A stretch of DNA of 64,000 nucleotides from Pseudomonas alkylphenolica (GCF_004025535.1 NZ_QJRG01000048.1:600651-664650), one strand, 5' to 3'; positions 1 through 8,998 are shown, counted from the stretch's first letter. The notes: generated by a model not told the origin, from the sequence alone. A program made the numbers and translations.

Positions 1-217
1 AGAGGAACAATTGGCTGAACTGGACAAGGTCGTACCCTATCTGACCGAAACCGAATTGAGTGCTCGTGGCGGTCTGTACAGCAAGGCTGAAGACCCCTGG
101 CAGGAGTTTGCCATCAGCGACCAGAAGGAAGGCCGTCTGATCACCGGGCAAAACCCGGCCTCAGGCGGTAAAGTCGCAGAACTGGTGATCAAGGCATTGG
201 CTGCCAGCACGCCGTGA
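1..217 (+). CDS. DJ-1/PfpI-type glutamine amidotransferase-like protein, C-terminal fragment
   Basis: The reading frame is open from the left edge (codons start at base 2) to a TGA at 215-217, so only the last 71 or so residues are present. The tail, with its PWQEFAI and LITGQNPASG segments followed by a helix, is what I recall at the C-terminus of DJ-1/PfpI-family class I glutamine amidotransferase-like proteins such as stress chaperone/deglycase homologues. The nucleophile elbow and catalytic cysteine lie outside the window, so activity cannot be judged. A TTG at 11 could be read as a start, but the coding pattern continues upstream of it and the protein would be too short for the fold. The family call rests on the NPASG tail alone. 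Confidence 0.6.
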   Translation, partial: EEQLAELDKVVPYLTETELSARGGLYSKAEDPWQEFAISDQKEGRLITGQNPASGGKVAELVIKALAASTP

Positions 218-324
218 TCCCGACCTCAATCTGAAGGGGACTACAGCAGCCTGCAATAACACTTACAGGCACCTCAGACTGACTTCTCTATGCTGACCCT
301 CCGTTTAGCATAGAGACCGTCACC

Positions 325-1119
325 ATGGTTCCAAACACCCACGCCGGACGTAGCCTGATCGAATTTATGGTTACCCTGCTGATCGGCTTGGCACCGGTCG
401 TTTGTGGCTTGCTTGTACTGTCCTTTCAGGTTGATCGCAAACAGCAAGAGACGATCGAGGTCACCTCTCGGGAAGCGATCTACAGCATCGACAGGACTAT
501 CCAATCCTTGCATGAAACCACCAGTCACGCGCTCTGGCTGGCTGGCAGGCCCTGCGAAGAGGTGTTGCCCGAACTGCGCCATGAAGTAGTCAAACAGCCC
601 AACGTCCGCAGCCTGGCGCTGGAGCAGCAAGGAAACATTTTTTGCAGCACGTTGTATGGTGCAACTGATATTACCTTCGGCCAGGGTGATTTCATCAACG
701 GCCGACTGCGCGTGGACCCCGGCAGCCCGGCGACTCCGGGGTCGGCGATCTTGTTGTATCGTCTGCAATCCGCGCCTCATGGCGCAATTGCGGTGGCTAA
801 CCTCAAGATCCTGCAGGATGAGTTGCTCGGGTTTCAGAACGCGGTGGTACTGACCCTGCAGTTTGGTGAACGGTATGTATGGGCTACAGGTCATGGTGAC
901 TGGATGCAGTTGCCCAACCAGGAAGAAAACACCCTGAAGCTCGACTCCGAACGCTTTGGCTATACCGTCCATGCCGGCTACGCCGCCGGTGAGTCGTGGA
1001 GTGTCATCCGCCAGGCCATGCACCGGACCCTACCGTCACTGCTGCTGGTGGGCATCATGACCTCGGCTGCTGGGTACTGGGGGCTGTTCCGCAGAAGCCG
1101 GAGTCGTTCCACTGAGTAA
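325..1119 (+). CDS. Orphan CSS-motif periplasmic sensor protein without EAL domain
   Basis: The 264-residue protein has an N-terminal membrane segment (about residues 15-33), a periplasmic domain of roughly 200 residues and a second membrane segment (about 238-255) followed by a short basic tail. The periplasmic part carries the two cysteines of the CSS-motif domain: C77 in GRPCEE and C107 in FCSTLYG, 30 residues apart, the same spacing as in CSS-EAL c-di-GMP phosphodiesterases. There the pair forms a redox-sensitive disulfide controlling the cytoplasmic EAL domain. Here the protein stops just after the second membrane segment, where EAL would begin, so it can be a sensor but not an enzyme. 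The full-length homologue lies at 2571-4130, across hpd. The ATG at 325 is the first good start and has only a weak ribosome site. It ends at a bidirectional terminator shared with hpd. Confidence 0.8.
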   Translation: MVPNTHAGRSLIEFMVTLLIGLAPVVCGLLVLSFQVDRKQQETIEVTSREAIYSIDRTIQSLHETTSHALWLAGRPCEEVLPELRHEVVKQPNVRSLALEQQGNIFCSTLYGATDITFGQGDFINGRLRVDPGSPATPGSAILLYRLQSAPHGAIAVANLKILQDELLGFQNAVVLTLQFGERYVWATGHGDWMQLPNQEENTLKLDSERFGYTVHAGYAAGESWSVIRQAMHRTLPSLLLVGIMTSAAGYWGLFRRSRSRSTE

Positions 1120-1135
1120 CACTGAGTGCACAACC

Positions 1136-1172
1136 AAAAAAGGCCATTGAGTGGGTGCTCAATGGCCTTTTG
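1136..1172. terminator. Bidirectional Rho-independent terminator
   Basis: Perfect 11-bp stem (1141-1151 with 1158-1168) around a 6-nt loop, flanked by an A run on the left and a T run on the right. It can therefore end transcription of the CSS gene (plus strand) and of hpd (minus strand), which converge here. Confidence 0.9.
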
Positions 1173-1188
1173 ATTTACCGCGAACGGG

Positions 1189-2265
1189 TTACTCGACGTT
1201 CAGTACGCCGCGACGCACCTGGTCACGCTCGATGGACTCGAACAGCGCCTTGAAGTTGCCCTCGCCAAAGCCATCATCGCCCTTACGCTGGATGAACTCG
1301 AAGAACACCGGGCCCATCAGGGTTTCAGAGAAGATCTGCAGCAACAGGCGTTTGTCGTCAGGCTGCGAAGAGCCGTCAAGCAGAATGCCCCGTGCCTGCA
1401 ATTCATTTACCGGCTCGCCATGGCCTGGCAGTCGGCCCTCGAGCATTTCGTAGTAGGTGTCTGGCGGCGCGGTCATGAAGCGCATACCCATCTTCTTCAA
1501 CGCGTCCCAGCTCTTGAGCAGGTCGTCACACAGGAAGGCGACGTGCTGGATGCCCTCGCCGTTGAACTGCATCAGGAACTCTTCGATCTGCCCGGCGCCC
1601 TTGGACGACTCTTCGTTCAACGGAATACGGATCATGCCGTCGGGTGCGGTCATGGCCTTGGAGGTCAGGCCGGTGTATTCACCCTTGATGTCGAAGTAGC
1701 GAATCTCACGGAAGTTGAACAGCTTCTCGTAGAACGCCGCCCAATACGCCATGCGCCCGCGGTACACGTTGTGGGTCAGGTGGTCGATGACCTTCAGGCC
1801 CGCGCCAACGGGGTGGCGATCAACACCTTCGATAAAGTTGAAGTCGATGTCATAGATCGAACTGCCTTCCTCGAAACGGTCGATCAGGTACAGTGGCGCG
1901 CCACCGATACCCTTGATGGCCGGCAAGCGCAGCTCCATCGGACCGGTTTCGATCTCTACCGGCTGCGCACCCAGCTCCAGGGCGCGCGCATAAGCCTCGT
2001 GGGCATTGCGCACACGGAACGCCATACCGCAGACGGACGGCCCGTGCTCGGCGGCAAAGTACGAAGCAATGCTTTTCGGTTCGTTGTTCAGGATCAGGTT
2101 GATGCCACCCTGGCGGTACAGGTGCACATCTTTGGAACGGTGGGTAGCCACCTTGGTGAAGCCCATGATCTGGAAGATCGGCTCCAGCGCACCCGGCGTC
2201 GGGGACGCGAATTCGATGAATTCAAAGCCCATCAGGCCCATCGGGTTTTCAAAAATGTCGGCCAT
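1189..2265 (-). CDS. hpd: 4-hydroxyphenylpyruvate dioxygenase
   Basis: Fe(II)-dependent dioxygenase that converts 4-hydroxyphenylpyruvate to homogentisate in tyrosine catabolism. The protein is 358 residues, the length I remember for the P. fluorescens enzyme, with two vicinal-oxygen-chelate halves. The metal triad is visible as H162 (in IDHLTHNV), H241 (in GIQHVAF) and E323 (in FFEFIQR), all in the C-terminal half. The C-terminal stretch contains the usual GNFKALFESIE helix that gates the active site. A GAGGTAA ribosome site lies just upstream of the ATG at 2265. It is monocistronic: convergent with the CSS gene and divergent from the CSS-EAL gene. Nothing unusual in sequence. Confidence 0.97.
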   Translation of the reverse strand: MADIFENPMGLMGFEFIEFASPTPGALEPIFQIMGFTKVATHRSKDVHLYRQGGINLILNNEPKSIASYFAAEHGPSVCGMAFRVRNAHEAYARALELGAQPVEIETGPMELRLPAIKGIGGAPLYLIDRFEEGSSIYDIDFNFIEGVDRHPVGAGLKVIDHLTHNVYRGRMAYWAAFYEKLFNFREIRYFDIKGEYTGLTSKAMTAPDGMIRIPLNEESSKGAGQIEEFLMQFNGEGIQHVAFLCDDLLKSWDALKKMGMRFMTAPPDTYYEMLEGRLPGHGEPVNELQARGILLDGSSQPDDKRLLLQIFSETLMGPVFFEFIQRKGDDGFGEGNFKALFESIERDQVRRGVLNVE

Positions 2266-2570
2266 GCTCGTTACCTCATCATCAATGCGCTAAAAACGGA
2301 AACTACTTGCTATCGATGGCGAGCGAATGGCGGCGCGCAGGAAATGCCCCTCACACTGCGTGCGAGGAAGTCTCCGTAGATCAGCTTGAACCCATGACAC
2401 TTCATATGGACCCATTCCCGGCGGGTTGATTCCACAGTGGCGTGGAACCTTATTATTGTATGCGTAAGGCGATTCTACAGTGCGTAATCAAATTTGTCGC
2501 ACGTTTAGTGCAGGCACAAATCCGACGTACGGCTATTCTCTGCTCAGCTGCTCTATTCAGGTTAGTCCTC

Positions 2571-4130
2571 ATGCCCTTTTCGGTAAAACACCGCCCGCTG
2601 CACCGCTGGCGCTCGATCCTGCCCTGGCTGGTGGGCGCCCTGCCGATTGCCTGTGGACTGCTGGTCATGCACCTGCAAGCAACACGTGAATTGCAAAGCC
2701 GTAGCGAAGCCAGCGCACAGCGGGTGGCAAGCCAGATCGAACGCATCCTCGACAATGCCTCGCGCGCCGCCAGAGTGCTGCTGCCGCTTGCCGGGCAACC
2801 CTGCGAGGACGAAAAACTGGCCCTGCGCGAGCAGGTCACCCGCCGCGCCTTTGTCCGCTCAACCAACCTTGAGTACCGCGGGGAGCTGTACTGCAGTTCG
2901 CTATTCGGCCCGTACAGCGAGCCGGTAAATGGTCATGACTATTTCAAGGGCGTGCTGTGGTTGATGGATGGCAACTCGGTTACCCCCGGGCATCCCTTGT
3001 TGGTCTACCGGATCACCGAAGGTGATCGTGGCGCCATCAGTACCGTGGACGGCGATCACCTGATCGACGCCCTGCACCTGCTCGATGAAGATGATCATCT
3101 GTCGCTGCAAGTGGGGCCGCACTGGATGTCACAGGACGGCAAGGTCCGTACAGGGACGCCGCCGCCTGCGGAACTGGCCGCCACCAGCGTCACGTCGAGC
3201 TATTACCCCTTCACCATTCAAGGCGGATACGAGCAAGGCAAAGTGGGCAAGCTGATGCGCAGCGAGTACCCGGTGCTGTTCGCCCTGATGGTCGTGCTGG
3301 GCGCCATGGCCGCCGTCACCTGCTACTGGCAACTGCGTCGAGCCAGTTCGCCGCGGGTCGAATTACAGCGCGCCCTCGAGGCCGGCGAATTCATCCCCTA
3401 CTTCCAGCCGGTGGTGCGCCAAGGCGACTACCGCTGGTCCGGCGTCGAAGTCCTGATGCGCTGGCAACATCCCCGGGAAGGGCTGGTCAGTCCCGATCTG
3501 TTCATCCCCTATGCCGAACACAGCGGCCAGATCGTACCGATGACACGTCAGTTGATCGCCCGTACTGCCGAGGTCCTGGCACCTCATGCCGACCTCATGG
3601 ACGATAACTTTCACGTTGCCTTCAACATCACCGCCGATCATTGCCAGGACATGGCCTTGCTGGATGATTGCCGCACCTTCCTCGCCGCCTTTCCCGAAGG
3701 ACGCGTGTTACTGACCCTGGAGTTGACCGAACGCAAGCTCATCAACGCAACCGAAGCCACCCATGCGCTGTTTGCCGGCCTGCATGAGCTGGGTGTGATG
3801 ATCGCCCTGGACGATTTCGGTACTGGGCAATCGAGCCTGGCGTACCTGCGCCAGTTCCAGGTCGACTACCTCAAGATTGACCAGAGCTTTGTCTCGATGA
3901 TTGGCGGTGATGCGCTGTCCTTGCACATTCTCGACAGCATTATCGAGCTGTCGAGCAAACTGGGCCTGGGGATTGTTGCCGAAGGGGTGGAAAATGAAGC
4001 GCAACGTGACTACCTGAACCGCCACAACGTCGACTTCCAGCAAGGTTATCTGTTTGCCCGACCGATGTCGGCCGAGGCATTCATCCAGGCCCTGAAAGCG
4101 CAAGACCTGGTGCAGGTGGCCAACCACTGA
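2571..4130 (+). CDS. CSS-motif/EAL-domain cyclic-di-GMP phosphodiesterase
   Basis: 519 residues from the ATG at 2571. The frame runs upstream to 2442, but that extension looks non-coding and would put a tail before the first membrane helix (residues 14-36). The periplasmic CSS domain has C78 (GQPCED) and C108 (in LYCSSLFG), then a second membrane helix near 245-265 and a cytoplasmic EAL domain from about residue 270. EAL landmarks are intact: EVLMRW in place of EAL with the metal-binding Glu kept, ELTER, DDFGTG, the KIDQSFV strand and AEGVE near the end. This predicts an active c-di-GMP hydrolase whose activity is set by the redox or disulfide state of the periplasm, as in the E. coli PdeB/PdeC type. 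No GGDEF domain is present. The ribosome site before 2571 is weak, so the start is the likeliest rather than certain. Confidence 0.88.
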   Translation: MPFSVKHRPLHRWRSILPWLVGALPIACGLLVMHLQATRELQSRSEASAQRVASQIERILDNASRAARVLLPLAGQPCEDEKLALREQVTRRAFVRSTNLEYRGELYCSSLFGPYSEPVNGHDYFKGVLWLMDGNSVTPGHPLLVYRITEGDRGAISTVDGDHLIDALHLLDEDDHLSLQVGPHWMSQDGKVRTGTPPPAELAATSVTSSYYPFTIQGGYEQGKVGKLMRSEYPVLFALMVVLGAMAAVTCYWQLRRASSPRVELQRALEAGEFIPYFQPVVRQGDYRWSGVEVLMRWQHPREGLVSPDLFIPYAEHSGQIVPMTRQLIARTAEVLAPHADLMDDNFHVAFNITADHCQDMALLDDCRTFLAAFPEGRVLLTLELTERKLINATEATHALFAGLHELGVMIALDDFGTGQSSLAYLRQFQVDYLKIDQSFVSMIGGDALSLHILDSIIELSSKLGLGIVAEGVENEAQRDYLNRHNVDFQQGYLFARPMSAEAFIQALKAQDLVQVANH

Positions 4131-4191
4131 CAGCCGGGTTCTGGCTCATCGTTAGCGGTGCACCCTTCTCTTTCCTGCTGCAGAGGCCCTC

Positions 4192-5079
4192 GTGTCAAAA
4201 GGCATCGTTTCATCGGTCATGGCGTCGTGCTTGTTCGCCGTCATGTACTTCTATACCTCACTGTTGACCCCGCTGGACGGTGAAGAAATATTTGGCTGGC
4301 GTACCCTCCTGACCCTCCCTTGCCTGACCCTGTTCATGCTGCTGAGCAAGGACTGGCCGCTGATCACCGGCCTGCTCGGGCGCATTCGACGAACGCCGAT
4401 CCTGCTGTTGGGTCTGTTTGGCACCTCGTCCCTGATGGGGGTGCAACTCTGGCTGTTTCTCTGGGCGCCGTTGCACGGGCGCAGCCTTGAGGTGTCGCTG
4501 GGGTATTTCCTGTTGCCGCTGACCATGGTCCTTACCGGACGCGTGGTTTACGGCGAGCGCCTGTCACACCTGCAGAAAGTGGCCGTCGCCTGTGCAGCGA
4601 CCGGCGTTGGCCACGAACTCTATCAGCATGGCAGCTTCGCCTGGGAAACCCTGCTGGTCGCGTGTGGCTATCCGCTGTATTTCATCCTCCGGCGCAAGTG
4701 CCGTACCGATCACCTTGGCGGGCTCTGGGCCGATATGTGCCTGCTGATGCCAACGGCCCTGTACTTCGTGGTCCAGGGGCCGTTGAGCACCCAGGACCTG
4801 GTCGAGCACCCGGCCTTGTATGGTTTGATTCCTTTACTAGGGGTGATCAGCGCCCTGGCGCTGATCTGCTACGTACTGGCAAGCCGCCTGCTGGCCTTCA
4901 GCCTGTTCGGCCTGCTCAGCTATGTTGAGCCCGTGCTGCTGGTAGGCGTGGCGCTGCTACTGGGCGAGACCATCGGTCCCGACCAGTGGCTGACCTACCT
5001 GCCGATCTGGCTGGCGGTGCTGGTGCTGATCCTTGAAGGCTTCAAGCACCTGTTGCGACAGCAGCGTCGATCGGTTTGA
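4192..5079 (+). CDS. rarD: EamA-family transporter RarD
   Basis: 295-residue inner-membrane protein with about ten hydrophobic helices and the EamA/DMT duplication. The N-terminus with GIVSSVMAS, the FGWRTLL segment and the later GYFLLPL and SLFGLLSYVEP stretches are typical of RarD, a DMT-superfamily permease of uncertain substrate (linked to chloramphenicol sensitivity in E. coli annotation). Translation starts at a GTG preceded by AGAGG. It follows the CSS-EAL gene by about 60 bp and may be cotranscribed. Its last 38 bp overlap the 3' end of the convergent TerC-CBS gene. Confidence 0.88.
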   Translation: MSKGIVSSVMASCLFAVMYFYTSLLTPLDGEEIFGWRTLLTLPCLTLFMLLSKDWPLITGLLGRIRRTPILLLGLFGTSSLMGVQLWLFLWAPLHGRSLEVSLGYFLLPLTMVLTGRVVYGERLSHLQKVAVACAATGVGHELYQHGSFAWETLLVACGYPLYFILRRKCRTDHLGGLWADMCLLMPTALYFVVQGPLSTQDLVEHPALYGLIPLLGVISALALICYVLASRLLAFSLFGLLSYVEPVLLVGVALLLGETIGPDQWLTYLPIWLAVLVLILEGFKHLLRQQRRSV

Positions 5080-6613
5080 GGCGAACCTCGCGGACCCGAC
5101 GCTCTTCCACCGCCACCACCGTCATCTGCCAGTCGTTCCATTGCAGACTGTCGCCGACGACCGGCAAACGATCGAGCAGGCTCATCACCAGGCCCGCCAG
5201 GGTCTGGTAATCCTCGGTCGGTTTCGCCGCGAAGCCGGTACGTGCCTGAATCTGGCTCAGGTTCAGCGCACCGCTGACGACAAAGCCATCCTCGACTTCG
5301 ACGATCCCCGGCCCCTCGACTTCGCTGGCATCGGGCAGCTCGCCGGCTATCGACTCAAGGATGTCGGTCATGGTCAGCACGCCGGTGAAATCACCGAACT
5401 CGTTGACCACAAAAGCGATGTGGGTCGACTGGCTGCGCATCTGCTCAAGGGCATTGAGGATGCTGAAGCTTTCCAGCAGGTTCAGCGGCGCACGCACCAG
5501 GCTTTCAAGGTCTGGCTCGTTGCCGGCCAGCAGTTCCTTGAGCAGCTCTTTCTTGTGCACGAAACCCAGCGGCTCTTCGATACGGCCGTTGCGAATCAGC
5601 GGCAACCGCGAGTAAGACGAATGCATCAACGCCTTGCGCACGTCTTCGGCCGATTGCGCCAGGTCGATGGCATCGACCTTGGCCCGCACCGTCATCAGGG
5701 TCTTGATCGGCCGTTCGGCCAGGTTCAAGACGCCGCTGATCATCACCCGTTCACGACGGTCGAACAGCACATGCTCCTCACCGCCCTCCACTAGGTCGGC
5801 AATTTCCTCGCCTACCTCGTCAGCCTCGATACGGCGACCACCCAACAGGCGCAACACCGCATGGGCCGTGCGCTCACGCAACGGACGGTGTTGCTGCAGG
5901 CTGCGCTTGCGTCGGGCGCGGGCCACCTGGTTGAACAGTTCGACCAGAATAGAGAAACCGATCGCCGCATACAGATACCCTTTGGGGATATGGAAACCCA
6001 GGCCTTCGGCGGTCAGGCTGAAGCCGATCATCATCAAGAAGCCCAGGCACAGCATGATCACCGTCGGGTGGCTATTGACGAAGCGTGTCAACGGTTTGCT
6101 GGCAACGATCATGATGCCGATCGAGAAGATCACCGCGATCATCATCACCGACAGGTGCTCAACCATGCCTACCGCGGTGATAACCGCGTCCAGCGAGAAC
6201 ACCGCATCGAGCACCACGATCTGCGCCACGATAGGCCAGAACGCGGCATGGCGCGTGGTGCCACCCGCCTGGGTGACATGGCCCTCCAGGCGTTCGTGCA
6301 ACTCCATCGTGGCCTTGAACAGCAGGAACACACCACCAAAGAGCATGATCAGGTCACGGCCGGAGAAACTCTTGCCGAACACCTCGACCAGCGGTGCGGT
6401 CAGGGTCACCATCCAGGAAATACTGGCCAGCAGGCCCAGGCGCATGATCAACGCCAGAGACAAACCGATCACCCGCGCACGGTCACGCTGATGCGGCGGC
6501 AATTTGTCGGCAAGAATGGCAATAAAGACCAGGTTGTCGATACCCAGCACCAGCTCCAGAACAATCAGCGTGGCAAGGCCCAGCCAGGCCGTGGGGTCGG
6601 CTAGCCATTCCAT
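5042..6613 (-). CDS. TerC-family membrane protein with CBS pair and CorC/HlyC domain
   Basis: 523 residues. The first 230 or so form a TerC-type integral membrane domain, with the acidic LVLGIDNLVFIA and VLDAVFSLDAVITA signatures of the family in helices 1 and 5. A pair of CBS domains follows (about 300-420; TDILESIAGELP marks the end of the second). The C-terminal CorC/HlyC domain carries GLVMSLLDRLP and a final basic strand. The layout matches the YoaE/YegH/TerC-CBS group in gamma-proteobacteria, proposed to handle metal ions (Mn or related export). It is convergent with rarD with a 38-bp overlap of coding ends. The specific substrate cannot be read from sequence. Confidence 0.9.
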   Translation of the reverse strand: MEWLADPTAWLGLATLIVLELVLGIDNLVFIAILADKLPPHQRDRARVIGLSLALIMRLGLLASISWMVTLTAPLVEVFGKSFSGRDLIMLFGGVFLLFKATMELHERLEGHVTQAGGTTRHAAFWPIVAQIVVLDAVFSLDAVITAVGMVEHLSVMMIAVIFSIGIMIVASKPLTRFVNSHPTVIMLCLGFLMMIGFSLTAEGLGFHIPKGYLYAAIGFSILVELFNQVARARRKRSLQQHRPLRERTAHAVLRLLGGRRIEADEVGEEIADLVEGGEEHVLFDRRERVMISGVLNLAERPIKTLMTVRAKVDAIDLAQSAEDVRKALMHSSYSRLPLIRNGRIEEPLGFVHKKELLKELLAGNEPDLESLVRAPLNLLESFSILNALEQMRSQSTHIAFVVNEFGDFTGVLTMTDILESIAGELPDASEVEGPGIVEVEDGFVVSGALNLSQIQARTGFAAKPTEDYQTLAGLVMSLLDRLPVVGDSLQWNDWQMTVVAVEERRVREVRLKPIDAAVATGA

Positions 6614-6929
6614 GCACAGGCACTCCTTTGGGCAATCAGAGCGTTCTGGACGAACAGGGGGGAGTTGTCACGAGGACTGGAGAATGGCCGGGACGGCCGG
6701 GTACTGGGAGGCTCCGAGAACGAAGTCATATCAACCTAATATCAATTGGGGAGGTGATCCTACAATTGCAGCAGGGATTTCTGACAGCGGGAAACTATTT
6801 CAAATTCTGTATCAACTCGGCCAATGCCAGCGCTGCGCACGCGGTCGCGGCGAACCAGGGTAATTTTCTTCAATACCTGTACAGGCTCGGCCATCAGACT
6901 CGGCGTACACCTAACCTGGATGAAACCCC
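6614..6929. other. Intergenic region between divergent TerC-CBS and LysE genes
   Basis: 316 bases with no convincing gene. It should hold promoters for both flanking genes. The only pattern seen is a direct repeat of ATATCAA (near 6728 and 6739) in a locally AT-rich stretch. No clear -35/-10 pair stands out. Confidence 0.4.
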
Positions 6930-7517
6930 ATGAGTCTGACGCTTTCCATGGCCGCCTTCGCGCTCGCGGCATCAATCTCCCCCGGCCCCGTCAACATCGT
7001 CGCCCTGGGCAGCGGTGCCCGTCACGGGTTGCGCGCCAGCCTCAGGCACGTCACCGGCGCTACCCTCGGGTTCAGCCTGTTGCTGGTTCTGGTTGGCCTG
7101 GGTTTGCACGAACTGCTGCGCCACTGGCCCGGCTTGACCCAGGTGCTGCACGGCGGCGGCGTGCTGTTCTTGCTGTACATGGCCTGGAAACTGGCCAGCG
7201 ACCACGGTGAACTGACCAGCAGCAGTACCCCGGCGGCACCGTCGATGCTCGCCGGTGCCACCCTGCAGTGGCTCAACCCCAAGGCCTGGCTTGCCTGCGT
7301 GGCGGGCATCGGCGCCTACGTAGGCGAAGGTGAAACCGCTCTGCTCTGGCAATTCACCGGGATCTACTTCGTCATTTGCTACCTGTCCATCGCCAGCTGG
7401 GCCTGGGCCGGCAGCGTCATCAGCCAATACCTGGGCAACCCGCGACGCGTGCGCTGGTTCAACCGCACACTGGCAGCGCTGCTGGTCGCCAGTGCACTGT
7501 ACCTGCTACTGGGCTGA
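6930..7517 (+). CDS. LysE/RhtB-family amino-acid exporter
   Basis: 195 residues, six predicted membrane helices. The SISPGPVNIVAL motif near residues 15-26 is the LysE/RhtB signature for the first helix, and QWLNPKAWL near 110 is the second family landmark. Proteins of this family export amino acids or close analogues such as lysine, threonine, homoserine or cysteine derivatives; the substrate is not deducible. It converges on, and overlaps by 12 bp, the AraC regulator at 7506-8297. That suggests, but does not prove, that regulator and exporter form a functional pair. Confidence 0.88.
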   Translation: MSLTLSMAAFALAASISPGPVNIVALGSGARHGLRASLRHVTGATLGFSLLLVLVGLGLHELLRHWPGLTQVLHGGGVLFLLYMAWKLASDHGELTSSSTPAAPSMLAGATLQWLNPKAWLACVAGIGAYVGEGETALLWQFTGIYFVICYLSIASWAWAGSVISQYLGNPRRVRWFNRTLAALLVASALYLLLG

Positions 7518-8297
7518 CCGGTAGTGGCCCGGCGTTGCCGCCAGGTGCTGCTTGAATGCGCGCTGCAGGTGGGCCTGATCGGCGAACCCGGCTTCCAGGG
7601 CGACTTCGGCGATCAGCGCACCCTCGCGTAGCCGGGCGCGGGCGTACTGCACACGTTGATCCAGCAAGTAACCATGCGGCGTCAAGCCGAACGTGCGCTT
7701 GAACGCGCGGATCAGGTAAGAAGTCGACAACCCGACCGCCTTGCCGATGTCTTCCAGGCGCAACGGTTCGGTACAGTGCTCGCGGATGAAGGCCGCCGCA
7801 GCCAGCAAAGGCGGGCTGACCCGCCCGCTGCCCGGCATGCGGGATGGGACCTGCTGGATCAGTTCACTGAAAAAGACCCGCAGCGCCGCGTCTTTGCAGG
7901 CGCTGCCGAGCCGATCATCCAGCAGCACTGCGTACAGCTGGCACAGGCGCTGATACAGCGGTTGCGAGTCGCTGCTCAGGGCATCGAACGGCTGGAACCC
8001 CAGTGCCTGTAACCAGGGCAGGTCGATATACAGCATGAGGTAGGACCATGGCTGGCCATTGATCGGGTTGCAGGTGTGCACCACGCCCGGGTTCATCAGC
8101 ACCACGGTGCCCGCCGACACCTGTTGATGGCGGTTGCCACTCACATAAGTGCTGCTGCCTGCGGTGATTGCACCGATGGAAAAACTCGCATGGGAATGCG
8201 GCGCATACCTTATTTTGCGCCCGTCCTCGACGCCGCGCGCCTCAACGAACGGCAGCGCCGGGTCACGCCAGAAACGCGAATGACTGACCATCGCCAT
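7506..8297 (-). CDS. AraC-family regulator with N-terminal cupin sensor
   Basis: 263 residues. Residues about 15-110 form an AraC-type cupin ligand domain: HSHASFSIGAI, then GTVVLMNPGVVHTCNP as the second metal-cupin-like motif. The last 100 residues hold two helix-turn-helix units, with EPLRLEDIGKAVGLSTSYLIRAFK as HTH1 and the ALEAGFADQAHLQRAFK family signature as HTH2. The start codon overlaps the stop of the upstream XRE-cupin gene as ATGA, so the two regulators are translationally coupled. The 3' end overlaps lysE. It likely responds to a small metabolite used or exported by neighbouring genes. Confidence 0.9.
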   Translation of the reverse strand: MAMVSHSRFWRDPALPFVEARGVEDGRKIRYAPHSHASFSIGAITAGSSTYVSGNRHQQVSAGTVVLMNPGVVHTCNPINGQPWSYLMLYIDLPWLQALGFQPFDALSSDSQPLYQRLCQLYAVLLDDRLGSACKDAALRVFFSELIQQVPSRMPGSGRVSPPLLAAAAFIREHCTEPLRLEDIGKAVGLSTSYLIRAFKRTFGLTPHGYLLDQRVQYARARLREGALIAEVALEAGFADQAHLQRAFKQHLAATPGHYRSAQ

Positions 8298-8839
8298 CAG
8301 CCCTCGGCGTCGTGCACCACGACCAGCAACTGTGCCTGCTGTTCGCCCAGCGAACGCAGGCGATGGGGTGTCTGTGCATTGAAATACAGCGCATCCCCGC
8401 GCTCGAGGATCACGCGTTCGTTCATGAAATCCACCTCCACCTGCCCTTCGTGGACAAACAGAAATTCCTCGCCCAAGTGCTCCTTGAAGGTCGAGTCGCT
8501 GAAGTCGTGCGGCGGCCTGATGATGAACGGCAACAGGCTGCGGCTGCCTATATGGTTGGCCAACACCGCATAACCCGGCCCCTGGGCGCTCCCGGAAAGC
8601 GCCTGGCGTTCACCGCTGCGTACCAGGCTGAAACGCGACTGGCCGGGTGCATCCTCGGCAAACAGTTCTTCGACATTGACACTCAATGCCCGGGCCAGCT
8701 TCAAGGCAGCGGCAATGGAAGGTGTGTTGAGACCACGCTCAACCTTGGAGAGATAACTCTTGGTCATACCGGATTTTTCGGCCAGTACCTCCAGGGTGAT
8801 CCCCAGCTTTTTTCTCAGCAATTTCAAACGAATAGACAT
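8297..8839 (-). CDS. XRE-family regulator with C-terminal cupin domain
   Basis: 180 residues from the ATG at 8839 (MSIRLKLLRK). An in-frame upstream start at 8890 would place the first codons inside the operator-like dyad at 8884-8900, so the shorter form is preferred. Residues 1-60 are an HTH_3 domain (ITLEVLAEKSGMTKSYLSKVE), followed by a linker and a cupin_2 domain (about 105-180) with HLGEEFLFVHEG and GDALYFNAQTPHRL. Such MerR-unrelated XRE-cupin regulators commonly control amino-acid, amine or aldehyde catabolic genes. It is divergent from the aldolase/DapA pair, its probable target, and cotranscribed with the AraC gene downstream (ATGA overlap). Confidence 0.9.
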   Translation of the reverse strand: MSIRLKLLRKKLGITLEVLAEKSGMTKSYLSKVERGLNTPSIAAALKLARALSVNVEELFAEDAPGQSRFSLVRSGERQALSGSAQGPGYAVLANHIGSRSLLPFIIRPPHDFSDSTFKEHLGEEFLFVHEGQVEVDFMNERVILERGDALYFNAQTPHRLRSLGEQQAQLLVVVHDAEG

Positions 8840-8883
8840 GCGATGCAATTTTCCCAGTGCAACGGGCGAGTTTTTCCTTGCTA

Positions 8884-8928
8884 ATGACACTTTGTGTCAT
8901 ATAGTCTTTTTTGTGTCATGCAAATGAC
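8884..8928. promoter_or_regulatory. Twin operator-like dyads in the XRE/aldolase divergent promoter
   Basis: A perfect inverted repeat ATGACAC-TTT-GTGTCAT (8884-8900) is followed by a second, shorter one, GTCAT-GCAA-ATGAC (8915-8928). The GTGTCAT halves begin 19 bp apart (8894 and 8913). The position between two divergent genes, one encoding an XRE regulator, makes this the likely site of autoregulation and of control of the aldolase operon. The regulator assignment is inference. Confidence 0.72.
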
Positions 8929-8998
8929 CGCCCCCGCACCTTCCAAGTAACCGGGGCGGACGAGCCTGACACTTCTTCTCACCATTGAGGATATCCCT

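Noticed and set aside
2442..2570. In-frame N-terminal extension of the CSS-EAL protein
   Set aside because: The extension has no coding character, a Cys/Arg-rich composition and no ribosome site, and would precede the first membrane helix. The ATG at 2571 is a better start.
8840..8890. Longer start for the XRE-cupin regulator
   Set aside because: It would place codons inside the ATGACAC-TTT-GTGTCAT operator-like dyad; the HTH domain begins soon after the ATG at 8839.
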